This document shows positions 9,151 to 17,072 of a DNA stretch of 50,284 bases, piece by piece. Below the pieces are notes generated by a model. The model was given only the letters and a program-made list of their open reading frames with translations. It was not told where the DNA came from and ran no database searches. Location: the NCBI GenBank assembly GCA_029776205.1, contig JAKOTQ010000103.1:1-50284 (forward strand). Reading direction: 5' to 3'. Within the stretch, counting starts at the first letter, position 1, and each line of letters begins with the position of its first letter. The translations under genes and the position numbers were made by a program. The stretch comes from Bacillota bacterium (GTDB lineage: Bacteria; Bacillota; UBA4882; UBA8346).

Positions 9151-10269
9151 ATGAATTCCAACAAACCATCTATCAAATCATCAACCAAAACTTCAGCTAA
9201 AAACCAAATATCATTTTGGGTAAGTTATGGCAGTTTTGGCGTTTTTCTCATGCTTTTGGGCGCTTTTTCAGTATTATTCTTTCAAAAGACCCGCCCTATC
9301 ATTCCCAAAATGGCCATTACACAAATTCACAGCGGGCTCATACGTTTGGATACCCAAAGCAGCCGGTTTATTCTTAAAAGCGGTATTCCTTCTTTGGAGC
9401 GAAACGCCGGAGAGGACGATCCTTTCCGTCTGTTTCATTTCAACTGGGCAGAATTTTATTGGAAACTTGCTGCCAATGTTCGATCCGCCACCCCTTATGA
9501 ATTGTTGAAAGCCCAACTTCCGACATTGGCTTTAAGCAAGCCTTCATTGGCACCAAAAATCCGTCTACCCCTCGAGATTGCGCATCCTCAGACCGTAACG
9601 CCGGAAATTGCTGACATTGAAGTTCCTGTGAAGCCGATAACCAGTGAACCTTTGATTTTGCTTTATCATACGCACACCACCGAATCGTATCTTCCGGAAA
9701 GCGGACGAGAGCATGCCAATCCGGAAAAGGGAGAACGGGGCGATATCGTCAAAGTCGGAGAATATATGCAAAAAATATTGGAAGAAAAATACGGCATTAA
9801 AACAATTCACGATGATACCATTCATGATTCGTATCCTTTTCGCGAATCCTATCTCCGATCCCAGACAACTATCAAAAAATACCTGGAGAAGTATCCGTCT
9901 ATCAAAGTTGTCTTTGATATCCATCGGGATGCAACTCCCGGTGTTACTGCCAGATGTACCATCAATGGACAAACCTTGTCCACCATTCTTATGGTCGTCG
10001 GAACCGACAAAATGGGGTTAGCACACCCTCACTGGAAGGAAAACCATCAATTTGCCAAAGACTTATCCGAAGCCATGAACCGTTATTATCCCGGATTAAA
10101 CAGCGGTATTATCATTTCCGATGCCCGTTACAATCAACATCTGCATCAACGGTCATTAATTTTAGAGTTCGGCGATCAAAATTCCAAACTTGAGGAAGTT
10201 TACCGTGCCGTCGATTCCTTCGTACCTATTTTAGTATCCTATCTGAATGATTCCGGGCTGATGCAATAA
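9151..10269 (+). CDS. spoIIP: Stage II sporulation protein P (SpoIIP)
   Basis: 372 residues. One N-terminal membrane anchor (residues ~24-47, VSYGSFGVFLMLLGAFSVLFF) precedes an extracytoplasmic amidase/endopeptidase domain. Conserved motifs are LILLYHTHTTESYLP (~170), DIHRDATPG (~256-264) and LILEFGDQNSKLEE (~338-351). These carry the His and Glu residues of the SpoIIP peptidoglycan hydrolase. SpoIIP works with SpoIID and SpoIIM in septal thinning and engulfment, so the gene is firm evidence for sporulation. The ATG at 9151 follows GGGAAGGG. The last 44 nt overlap, tail to tail, the 3' end of the rseC-like gene on the other strand. Confidence 0.95.
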   Translation: MNSNKPSIKSSTKTSAKNQISFWVSYGSFGVFLMLLGAFSVLFFQKTRPIIPKMAITQIHSGLIRLDTQSSRFILKSGIPSLERNAGEDDPFRLFHFNWAEFYWKLAANVRSATPYELLKAQLPTLALSKPSLAPKIRLPLEIAHPQTVTPEIADIEVPVKPITSEPLILLYHTHTTESYLPESGREHANPEKGERGDIVKVGEYMQKILEEKYGIKTIHDDTIHDSYPFRESYLRSQTTIKKYLEKYPSIKVVFDIHRDATPGVTARCTINGQTLSTILMVVGTDKMGLAHPHWKENHQFAKDLSEAMNRYYPGLNSGIIISDARYNQHLHQRSLILEFGDQNSKLEEVYRAVDSFVPILVSYLNDSGLMQ

Positions 10270-10696
10270 TTTCAACAATTTCCGGCCGCATTTTGGTCCC
10301 CAGGGCATAACGACGGTCCCACCAGCGGATCGTTAAATAGGAAGCAGCTAAAAAGGCAAATCCGGCAAAAATGCCAAAGTTCTCAGCGCTGTTCGGATTT
10401 AAACCGCCCCAAAGGGCCATTCGTTGTCCTGCCAAAAAACCCAGTACCAACCCTGCCAAAGGAAAAGTATACATCAAAACGGCAGCTTTAAATAACTGTC
10501 CAGTTTTCATCCTCAGCATCACGATATCGCCTTTTTCAACGCCGATCCGATCATCCGCAACCACAGCAATCTCCGGACGTTTGCCCATACCACAGGCACC
10601 GCATTTATCACAGGAAGCATGGCGTTGCAGCTTGATCTTGGCCGTTCCGTTTCCGGCTTCAATCACTTCGCCATGTTCTTCCACAAACCCATCCAT
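10226..10696 (-). CDS. SoxR-reducing system / RseC-MucC family protein
   Basis: 156 residues. The N-terminal domain (1-75) carries the cysteine motif CDKCGACGMG near residues 29-38, typical of RseC/RsxC-associated proteins (PF04246). Two membrane helices follow (~80-100, AVLMYTFPLAGLVLGFLAG, and ~112-130). In Clostridia such genes usually accompany Rnf/RseC electron-transfer systems, but no rnf genes are in this window. It is transcribed toward spoIIP, and the two coding regions overlap by 44 nt at their 3' ends. The start at 10696 follows GGAGGTGAT. Confidence 0.85.
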   Translation of the reverse strand: MDGFVEEHGEVIEAGNGTAKIKLQRHASCDKCGACGMGKRPEIAVVADDRIGVEKGDIVMLRMKTGQLFKAAVLMYTFPLAGLVLGFLAGQRMALWGGLNPNSAENFGIFAGFAFLAASYLTIRWWDRRYALGTKMRPEIVEIIASARNHSDRILK

Positions 10697-10878
10697 AGCA
10701 TCACCTCCCTTTTATTGTATCCTAAATAACTGGTGAATTAAAGGGGAAAGGACTGTATTTGGAAAAGGGTTAATGGTTTGTAAATTTTTCCATTTTTATA
10801 ATGGTGCCCGCCTAAAAAAAGGAGGACTTTACCACAAATATATCGAAGTCCTATACAAATCTAATGGAGGTGAATCTT

Positions 10879-12231
10879 TTGCGTACCAAATTTATTGCAG
10901 TTCTAGTGATTTCAATTATTTTGCTGTTCAGCCTGTGTTTAACAACATTGGCCACAGCGGTACCGGTGGTCACGGATATCTCACCCAACAAAGGCTTGGA
11001 TAGCCAGATTGTCCAAGTAACTATTGAAGGCGATAAATTTCATCCCAAAACCATCCATGTCAAACTCAGCAAAGAAGGAGAACCCGATATCGAAGCCATT
11101 GATCTGGTCTATGTTTCAAAGCAAAAAATTACATGCTCTTTTGATTTACGAGATAAAGCCGTAGGACAATGGGATCTGATCGTTAGCAATACCGGTGTTT
11201 ACACCAAACGGGAGAAAGTAAACATTTCCTATAACGCTTTCACCATCGAACCGACTGCGCCGATCATTACTTCCGTCGAGCCTCAGCAGGCGTTTAATAA
11301 CAGCACCGTCACCTTACTTATTAAAGGCGGTAACTTCCAAATCGGCGCACAGGTAACGTTGGTTTCCGACAATACGGTTCTGCATCCCATAAACACCATG
11401 GTGGTATCCGCGGAAGAAATCCAGGCCAAAATCGCTTTAAACGGTACCACTCCTGGCGACTATGATATCCAAGTCGCCAACCCGGACGGCCGAAAAGGTA
11501 CTTTAGCCAAAGGTTTTGCCATCAAACAAGGACCATTGGCTCTTTACGGCATTGAACCCAATTCAGCAACTAACAACGGTTCAGTCACGGTCACATTGTG
11601 GGGCTTCTCCTTCGACAAGGATATGAATATCCGCCTGAAACAAAATAACACCGTGATCAACGCCGCCAATTCCGAAATTATCTCCACCAGCGAAGCTAAA
11701 GTAAACTTCGACCTGGCCGGTGCAAATCCGGGTATTTATGATGTAGAAGTTAACAACCGCAAAGGCGAAACCGCCAAACTTCCTGGTGCATTTGGTATTG
11801 TTAAAGCCAATGAAACCCAAGTCATTACGCCTGTTCCGGAATCCGCAGAAATCGATCTCAACAGTCAACTCGGTTCAATTTTCTTTGATTTTGATAAATA
11901 TGATATTCGTGCTGATCAATATGAGACGTTAAAGCAAAACCTGAAGGTTTTGGAAAAACGCAACCCCAATAGTTACATCGTATTAGGCGGTCACGCTGAT
12001 GAACGGGGCCCCAATAATTACAACATCAATCTTTCCGCCAAACGCGCCGAAAGCGTCAAAAAATATCTGGTCAGCAATGGTTTTGATTCTTCCAAGATCA
12101 TTATCTATGCTTACGGTGAAGATTACCCGGCCAAAGAAGGCCATGACGAAGAATCATGGTCCTATAACCGCCGCGTCGACATTTCCATCTGGGAAACTTT
12201 GCCGACCAAGAATGATGCCTTAAAGAAATAA
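10879..12231 (+). CDS. Secreted protein with IPT/TIG repeats and a C-terminal Pal-like OmpA domain
   Basis: I chose the TTG at 10879 (450 residues). The upstream ATG at 10864 overlaps the GGAGGTG ribosome-binding site that serves the TTG. A signal peptide (RTKFIAVLVISIILLFSLCLTTLATA) is followed by three IPT/TIG-like beta domains of ~90-100 residues (each starting T/S-x-I/V-x-P then V-x-I-x-G-x-x-F). A C-terminal peptidoglycan-binding OmpA domain follows (residues ~335-445), with FFDFDKYDIR, GHADERGPNNYNINLSAKRA and NRRVDI. The last part is strikingly like Pal. No lipobox is seen, so it is not a canonical lipoprotein. It suggests envelope tethering in a diderm cell wall. It is probably monocistronic, followed by a strong terminator. 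Confidence 0.88.
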   Translation: MRTKFIAVLVISIILLFSLCLTTLATAVPVVTDISPNKGLDSQIVQVTIEGDKFHPKTIHVKLSKEGEPDIEAIDLVYVSKQKITCSFDLRDKAVGQWDLIVSNTGVYTKREKVNISYNAFTIEPTAPIITSVEPQQAFNNSTVTLLIKGGNFQIGAQVTLVSDNTVLHPINTMVVSAEEIQAKIALNGTTPGDYDIQVANPDGRKGTLAKGFAIKQGPLALYGIEPNSATNNGSVTVTLWGFSFDKDMNIRLKQNNTVINAANSEIISTSEAKVNFDLAGANPGIYDVEVNNRKGETAKLPGAFGIVKANETQVITPVPESAEIDLNSQLGSIFFDFDKYDIRADQYETLKQNLKVLEKRNPNSYIVLGGHADERGPNNYNINLSAKRAESVKKYLVSNGFDSSKIIIYAYGEDYPAKEGHDEESWSYNRRVDISIWETLPTKNDALKK

Positions 12232-12251
12232 ATCTCAAGTTCACAAGAGAT

Positions 12252-12281
12252 AAAAAAACCCGGCTTTAGCCGGGTTTTTTT
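12252..12281. terminator. Bidirectional terminator after the OmpA-domain gene
   Basis: AAACCCGGC, loop TTTA, GCCGGGTTT stem flanked by A7 and T7, so it can stop transcription from both sides. It follows the + strand OmpA-domain gene and backs up the rplT terminator next to it. Confidence 0.9.
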
Positions 12282-12301
12282 ATAATATTATAAAGTCAAC
12301 A

Positions 12302-12322
12302 AAAAAACCCCGAATGGGGTTT
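12302..12322 (-). terminator. Terminator of the infC-rpmI-rplT operon
   Basis: On the minus strand AAACCCC, loop ATTC, GGGGTTT followed by a T run. The 5' arm contains the TAA stop codon of rplT. Confidence 0.85.
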
Positions 12323-12671
12323 ATTTGCTTTTTGCTACACTGATTAATTCTTTGAATGCTTGGCTATCGTTGACGGCTAAATCGGCCAGTACTTTCCGGT
12401 TGATTTGAACTCCGGCTTTCTTAAGGCCGTTAATGAAAGTGCTATAAGACATTCCGTTCATACGTGCCGCAGCATTGATACGGGTGATCCACAATTTACG
12501 GAAATCGCGTTTCTTTGCCCGACGGTCTGCATATGCGTAGGCCAAAGATTTCAAGACTTGAGTGTTAGCCGGCCTAAATAAACGGCTTTTGGAACCCCGG
12601 TATCCTTTGGCAAGCTTTAAAATCTTTTTATGACGATGGCGGCTGGTAAATCCACCTTTTACTCTCGGCAT
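12321..12671 (-). CDS. rplT: 50S ribosomal protein L20
   Basis: 116 residues, family-standard length. It starts [24 protein letters not shown], and the C-terminal half carries [28 protein letters not shown], both diagnostic. L20 binds 23S rRNA early in 50S assembly. In Firmicutes it also represses its own operon by binding the infC leader, which matches the leader found at about 13430-13560. Third gene of the operon, 31 nt after rpmI. Confidence 0.98.
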   Translation of the reverse strand: MPRVKGGFTSRHRHKKILKLAKGYRGSKSRLFRPANTQVLKSLAYAYADRRAKKRDFRKLWITRINAAARMNGMSYSTFINGLKKAGVQINRKVLADLAVNDSQAFKELISVAKSK

Positions 12672-12702
12672 TTCTCTTTCCTCCTAACAATTATAGACAA
12701 TT

Positions 12703-12897
12703 TTAGAGTCCCAACATACGTTTGACGCGTCCCATATCACCGGCGCTGACAAGGGTCGCCTTGCGAAGACCACGTTTACGTTTGGGAGATTTCGTCTCTA
12801 AAATGTGGCGTTTATAAGCATTGCTTTTTTTGATTTTCCCACTACCAGTCACTTTAAAACGTTTGGCAGCACCCTTGTGGGTTTTCATTTTTGGCAT
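12703..12897 (-). CDS. rpmI: 50S ribosomal protein L35
   Basis: 64 residues, [24 protein letters not shown] start and KRKRGLRK motif near residues 37-44, both typical of L35. Middle gene of infC-rpmI-rplT, 16 nt after infC, with a GAGAGGAG Shine-Dalgarno site. Confidence 0.98.
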   Translation of the reverse strand: MPKMKTHKGAAKRFKVTGSGKIKKSNAYKRHILETKSPKRKRGLRKATLVSAGDMGRVKRMLGL

Positions 12898-12913
12898 AAT
12901 CGTTAGCTCCTCT

Positions 12914-13426
12914 CTATTCGGACTTACCTGATAAGATCATAATCATATTTTTACCTTCGATTTTAGGCTCCCGTTCCAGAAGTGCATGATCTTTGACACT
13001 TTCATAGAGTTGCATGAGAAGGCTTTTCCCCAACTCTGCATGAACAATCTCGCGGCCTCGGAAGCGAATGATTGCTTTGACTTTATCGCCATCTTTCAAG
13101 AACTTCTGTGCTGCTTTAACTTTCACCTGGAAATCATGGGATTCAATCTTCGGGGTCATCCGTATTTCTTTAATCTCGATTACTTTCTGTTTTTTACGTG
13201 CTTCCCGCTCCCGTTTGCTTTGCTCATAGCGGTACTTTCCATAATCCATAATCCGGCAAACCGGAGGTTTGGCATTGGGAGCTACCTCAACCAGGTCAAG
13301 TTCTTTCTCCTGAGCAATCCTTAACGCATCACGGACCGACATAATCCCCAATTGTTCACCTTCCGGACTGACAACCCGAACCTCTTTCGCCCGGATCTCC
13401 TCATTAACTCGCAACTCGTTACTAAT
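12914..13426 (-). CDS. infC: Translation initiation factor IF-3, starting at a rare AUU codon
   Basis: I chose ATT at 13424-13426 (170 residues, (M)[15 protein letters not shown]). GGAGGTG lies exactly 7 nt upstream of it, whereas the TTG at 13414 would be 19 nt away. The protein has both IF-3 domains: N-terminal to ~residue 75 ([24 protein letters not shown]) and C-terminal ([17 protein letters not shown]..., then VRFRGRE-like IIRFRGREI). AUU is the classical infC start codon in E. coli and Bacillus; IF-3 itself discriminates against it, giving autoregulation. A leader attenuator for L20 adds a second control layer. Confidence 0.96.
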   Translation of the reverse strand: MSNELRVNEEIRAKEVRVVSPEGEQLGIMSVRDALRIAQEKELDLVEVAPNAKPPVCRIMDYGKYRYEQSKREREARKKQKVIEIKEIRMTPKIESHDFQVKVKAAQKFLKDGDKVKAIIRFRGREIVHAELGKSLLMQLYESVKDHALLEREPKIEGKNMIMILSGKSE

Positions 13427-13561
13427 AGACAGTCACCTCCAACAATAAAAAAACGGGTGCATAATCCACCCGCTCCAAAATGCAACAATCACTCTTGCAC
13501 TTATTAACCTGAAAGCTTCGGCTTCAGGTGAGAAGCGGATGGCTTCTACTTGATTAAAACT
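13427..13561 (-). promoter_or_regulatory. L20-type leader of infC-rpmI-rplT with a transcription attenuator
   Basis: The ~135-nt leader contains a hairpin (CCTGAA...TTCAGG region, about 13508-13530). Near its end is an intrinsic terminator: CGGGTG, 7-nt loop, CACCCG at 13454-13472, then T7 (minus strand). GTGCA at about 13496-13500 can pair instead with TGCAC at 13457-13461, which would break the terminator. This matches the known design of the Bacillus L20 leader, in which L20 binding favours termination. The mapping of the L20-binding part is inferred, not aligned to Rfam. Confidence 0.75.
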
Positions 13562-13567
13562 ATTCAA

Positions 13568-13596
13568 AATATACCACTACTTCTGAGTAATGTCAA
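13568..13596 (-). promoter_or_regulatory. Sigma-A promoter of the infC operon
   Basis: Minus strand TTGACA (13591-13596), 17-nt spacer, TATATT (13568-13573). It predicts a start near 13561, about 135 nt upstream of infC. Confidence 0.85.
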
Positions 13597-13665
13597 TACT
13601 TAATTCGGCATATGTTCCTAAATTGCTAGTTCACATGTCTGTCCGATTTGCGGTAACCGTCTCGA

Positions 13666-14574
13666 TTAATGTTTACTACACCACTCCAGGGCAGCTTCCA
13701 TCTCCGGCGGCAGTGGCGTTTCAAATTCCAGATATTCATCGGTACGGGGATGGACAAATCCCAAAACAGCTGCATGTAGCGCCTGCCCTTGGATGGGCAC
13801 AACTTCCTTTTTCCGTCCGTAAACCGGGTCTCCAACGAGAGGATACCCAAGGTAACTAAGATGCACCCGGATTTGATGGGTCCGCCCGGTCTCCAGACGC
13901 ACCTCTAACAGCGCATACTTTGAATAATATGTCTTCACCCGGAAATGAGTCACTGCTCTTTTTCCCCCGGGAACAACGGCGATCTTCTTCCGCTCTACCG
14001 GATGCCGACCTAACGGCGCATCGACCCGGCCTTCGGCATCCGGATGACCGTGTACTAAGGCCAAATACACCCGTTTCATCTGCCTCTCCTTTAACTGGGC
14101 AGATAAAGAAAGATGGGCATGATCATTTTTGGCGACTACCAAAACGCCCGAGGTATCCTTGTCCAGCCGATGGACGATCCCAGGACGAATTACACCGCCG
14201 ATTCCGGAAAGATCCTGACAATGATTGAGTAGCGCATTGACCAGTGTCCCCTCATAATTGCCGGCTGCAGGGTGAACGACCATACCCCGGGGTTTATTGA
14301 CGACGATCACATCCGAATCCTCATATAAAATATCCAACGGGATGGCTTCTGCCTGGACAGTCAGAGGTTTGGGATCCTCCCAATCGACCACGATTTGGTC
14401 GCCCGGCTCAACTTTATAACTGCCTTTCAACCGTTTACCATCCAGCGTCACGCCACCATTTTCGATAATCTTCTGGACAAACGAACGCGAGGGCCAAACC
14501 CCCGCATCGCTTAAAAATTTATCAAGCCGAGTTCCTGCATCCTGGGATTCAACGATGAATCTCTGAGACGGCAT
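13666..14574 (-). CDS. RluA/RluD-family pseudouridine synthase
   Basis: 302 residues. An S4 RNA-binding domain (residues ~12-70, AGTRLDKFLSDAG...RSFVQKIIENGGVTLDG) precedes the catalytic domain. The active-site motif is HRLDKDTSGVLVVAKND near residues 134-150; the first Asp after RL is the nucleophile. Length and layout match RluD/YlyB, which modify 23S rRNA; the exact target base cannot be read from the sequence. The ATG at 14574 lies inside the end of lgt (26-nt overlap) with GGGGAGG upstream. Neighbours lgt and lspA form the usual lspA-rluD cluster of Firmicutes, here with lgt inserted. Confidence 0.93.
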   Translation of the reverse strand: MPSQRFIVESQDAGTRLDKFLSDAGVWPSRSFVQKIIENGGVTLDGKRLKGSYKVEPGDQIVVDWEDPKPLTVQAEAIPLDILYEDSDVIVVNKPRGMVVHPAAGNYEGTLVNALLNHCQDLSGIGGVIRPGIVHRLDKDTSGVLVVAKNDHAHLSLSAQLKERQMKRVYLALVHGHPDAEGRVDAPLGRHPVERKKIAVVPGGKRAVTHFRVKTYYSKYALLEVRLETGRTHQIRVHLSYLGYPLVGDPVYGRKKEVVPIQGQALHAAVLGFVHPRTDEYLEFETPLPPEMEAALEWCSKH

Positions 14575-15334
14575 CTTGATTCATCCTCCCCTTTTTGAAA
14601 CGCGCCCTCTGCCACCATATTAATGTAAATGCCAAAATCCCCAACAGGAGACAGACTCCTTGGGCCAAACTCAGCCAAGGGAATATCATCGGGCCTTCAC
14701 GGAAAAACTCCACGCCAAACCGGAGAATTGAATATAAACCGATATACAATAAAAATAAAAATCCCGGAAATTGCTTATGATTTCGCAATTTAAAAAGAAT
14801 TACGGCCAATATCAAACTGCCAATAAGAGAATATAGCTGAGTCGGGTGCCTAAGCAATGAATCATTGGAAGCACAACGCAAGGCCCAAGGCAATGCTGAC
14901 GTTTTGCCATAGCAACAACCATTCAACAAGCATCCAACCCGTACCAATGCATACCCGAAAGCGATCATTGGAGCCACCAGATCAGCCAGCTGCCAGGTGG
15001 GAATCCGTTTTACCCGGGTGAACCAATACCCCGCACCGAAACCACCGATCAAACCGCCGTGAAACGCCAGCCCGCCGGAGTTGATCTTAAATATTTCCCC
15101 CGGAAAAATAAGAAAATATCGAAAATCCGTGATAATGTAGGCTAATCGCGCTCCAACAATTGCCCCGACTAACACCCATACCGCCAGATCAACCACAGCA
15201 TCAAAGGAAACATCCAGCCCTTTTTGGCGAATGAGGAATCTGACTCCAAAAATCCCTGTCAAAAATGCAATCGCCAACATTAAACCGTATGAGTAGATTT
15301 CAAAACCGTAAAATTGTATCAAAACCGGTTTCAA
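14549..15334 (-). CDS. lgt: Prolipoprotein diacylglyceryl transferase
   Basis: 261 residues with about seven membrane helices. Family motifs: SGGLAFHGGLIGGF (~83-97) containing the essential His, and RVGCLLNGCCYGKTS (~132-146). Lgt moves diacylglycerol from phosphatidylglycerol to the lipobox cysteine, the first step in lipoprotein maturation. It overlaps lspA by 4 nt (ATGA) and rluD-type synthase by 26 nt, so the three genes form one operon and carry successive steps of lipoprotein processing. GerC in this window is a predicted substrate. Confidence 0.96.
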   Translation of the reverse strand: MKPVLIQFYGFEIYSYGLMLAIAFLTGIFGVRFLIRQKGLDVSFDAVVDLAVWVLVGAIVGARLAYIITDFRYFLIFPGEIFKINSGGLAFHGGLIGGFGAGYWFTRVKRIPTWQLADLVAPMIAFGYALVRVGCLLNGCCYGKTSALPWALRCASNDSLLRHPTQLYSLIGSLILAVILFKLRNHKQFPGFLFLLYIGLYSILRFGVEFFREGPMIFPWLSLAQGVCLLLGILAFTLIWWQRARFKKGRMNQDAVSEIHR

Positions 15335-15840
15335 CCTTGTTCCTCCTCTGTCTCTTCCCGAATCATCACAACCTCATCGCCGGAATCGTCATGGACTTTG
15401 TTATGCTCCCTATTGGCCAGTAAATATCCGATGACAATCCAAAACGCCCCCACAGTGATCATAATATCCGCAATATTAAAAACCGGCCAAAAATGAAGAT
15501 CGATATAATCAATAACATATCCCAACCGGATACGGTCGATGAAATTGCCCAACGCTCCACCGAGTGTAAATGCTATCCCCATTTGCAACATCTTAGGATA
15601 TTGACGCAATTGTCGGCGATAAAACCAGGCCAATAAAAAAACCGCACCAGCTACCGCACTCAACAGAATTGTCTGGGATTCAAGCATTCCAAAGGCAGCA
15701 CCATAATTTTTGACATAAGTTAACGAAACATACTCGCCGATTACCGGTATATCCTGTAACAGCGAGATGTTTCGTTCAACGGCAATTTTGACGGCCTGAT
15801 CAATGATACATATGGCCACAATAAGAAATGAATAAGGCAT
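15331..15840 (-). CDS. lspA: Lipoprotein signal peptidase (signal peptidase II)
   Basis: 169 residues and four membrane helices. It has the Asp dyad typical of the A8 peptidases: GNFIDRIRLGYVIDYID (~111-127) and FNIADIMITVG (~132-142). LspA cuts diacylated prolipoproteins before the modified cysteine. It lies immediately upstream of lgt, overlapping by 4 nt. The acidic C-terminal tail (residues 152-169) is unremarkable. Confidence 0.96.
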   Translation of the reverse strand: MPYSFLIVAICIIDQAVKIAVERNISLLQDIPVIGEYVSLTYVKNYGAAFGMLESQTILLSAVAGAVFLLAWFYRRQLRQYPKMLQMGIAFTLGGALGNFIDRIRLGYVIDYIDLHFWPVFNIADIMITVGAFWIVIGYLLANREHNKVHDDSGDEVVMIREETEEEQG

Positions 15841-15905
15841 GATTTACCCTTGCGCTAACGATTTTATACTCCCTATTCTACACATTTCAACAAAATCCCT
15901 TTTAT

Positions 15906-16556
15906 TCATTGTAAACTTTCAGGATCCGGCGGTATATCATCGGGCCCTACATCGATAATAGCATCCACAGCCTGCACAATACCAGTTTCCTCCGGCGCAT
16001 CATAAAATGTAGCTCCATAGCTTGCAACTCCCCCTAAATCCGAAGGCGTTTCCGAAGTCCCATATTTCGCCACATCCTGCCAAATATCTTCGCCATCGGT
16101 TCCAGCCATCTCCGTTTTATCCAAAAAGGTCCGGCCGAAGGGGGGGCTTAAAAACTCTTCCTCCACAGGACGCTCTCTGTTCTGTCGATTTTCTTCTTGT
16201 TCCCGACGACAGTCTATACATAAGGTGGTGTATGGAATCGCTTCCAAACGTTCCAAATCGATCTCGGCTTGGCAGAGCTCACAAATACCATAGCTGCCGT
16301 TATCTATCCGTTCCAATGCTTCATTAACCTGGTCTAAAATATCATTGGTATTATTCCAAAGGGCCAAATCCTTTTCCCGTTCAAAGGTCTCCGTTCCGAG
16401 ATCCGCCGGATGATTGTCATAGGCTGATAGTTCAGAGACAGCATCCGTCAGCTGCTCTTCCAAATTAAACCGTCCGTCATCAGCCCGTTCTTCCTCCAGT
16501 CGTTCTTTTTCAGCCAGTAAACGTTTTTTGAAATAATTTAACTGTAGCGAATCCAT
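15906..16556 (-). CDS. YteA-family sporulation protein, TraR/DksA-type zinc finger
   Basis: 216 residues. An N-terminal helical region (1-60) contains the ELSAYDNHPADLGTETFEREKD signature (~39-60) of the bacillary YteA family (TIGR02890). A C4 zinc finger of DksA type follows (CELCQAEID...CIDC, ~99-122). The C-terminal ~90 residues are acidic and low-complexity. YteA-type proteins are found in spore formers and their role is unknown. DksA-like proteins usually bind RNA polymerase, so a regulatory role is possible, but this is inference. Confidence 0.88.
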   Translation of the reverse strand: MDSLQLNYFKKRLLAEKERLEEERADDGRFNLEEQLTDAVSELSAYDNHPADLGTETFEREKDLALWNNTNDILDQVNEALERIDNGSYGICELCQAEIDLERLEAIPYTTLCIDCRREQEENRQNRERPVEEEFLSPPFGRTFLDKTEMAGTDGEDIWQDVAKYGTSETPSDLGGVASYGATFYDAPEETGIVQAVDAIIDVGPDDIPPDPESLQ

Positions 16557-16576
16557 ATAAATCCCCCTTCAATGCA

Positions 16577-16882
16577 TTATGAGTAGAGACGCAATTGCTG
16601 ATTCACAATCCGGACTAATTCCGCAATAAATTGGCCGATAATCGGAAGATTGAGACTGGCTAACCTTGTAAGCAGCAGAAGAAATACCCCGGCAATGATC
16701 GTTAACCCGATAGCAATACCAAATCCCCGTGCCAATCCGGACAAAAAGTTTAAAAAGATTAATCGTACCGGATTTTGAATCAATTGCATAAATTCAGCTA
16801 AATTAGCTCGTTCCAATTTCAGCTCGACTGTTCTCAGCTTTTTATATAGAGCGATTGCCTGACGCCGATTAATAATTATCAC
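16577..16882 (-). CDS. DUF5665 domain membrane protein
   Basis: 101 residues. A basic N-terminal helix (YKKLRTVELKLERANLAEFMQLIQNPVRLIFLNFLSGLARG) leads into one hydrophobic segment (~57-76, IAIGLTIIAGVFLLLLTRLASL). This is the pattern of the DUF5665 family in Clostridia and relatives; function unknown. It lies 20 bp upstream of the yteA-like gene on the same strand, probably one transcript. No signal peptide is seen. Confidence 0.8.
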   Translation of the reverse strand: MIIINRRQAIALYKKLRTVELKLERANLAEFMQLIQNPVRLIFLNFLSGLARGFGIAIGLTIIAGVFLLLLTRLASLNLPIIGQFIAELVRIVNQQLRLYS

Positions 16883-16992
16883 CCGGATTAGTTTGCCTTT
16901 TTCGCTTTTCTGTATTCAACATTCAACCAAACCTTCCAAGCCATCCTTTTCCATAGAATTTTGTAGAAGTTTTAATAAATGATAAAAAACAT

Positions 16993-17020
16993 TAAAATTT
17001 TGTTAAATTTCGAACGATAT
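16993..17020 (+). promoter_or_regulatory. SigD/FliA-like promoter of the chemoreceptor gene
   Basis: TAAA (16993-16996), a 16-nt spacer, then AACGATAT (17013-17020). The consensus is TAAA-N15-GCCGATAT. The site is ~55 bp upstream of a motility gene, and flgM is in the same window, so a flagellar-sigma promoter is plausible. The first two bases of the -10 box deviate. Confidence 0.45.
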
Positions 17021-17072
17021 ATAAACATTAATTTATCAGGGATTTTATAACATTTCAAGGAGGATTACCCAA

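Noticed and set aside
10864-10878. Upstream ATG as the start of the OmpA-domain gene
   Set aside because: This ATG overlaps the GGAGGTG site that is well spaced for the TTG at 10879, and it would add five residues with no benefit to the signal peptide.
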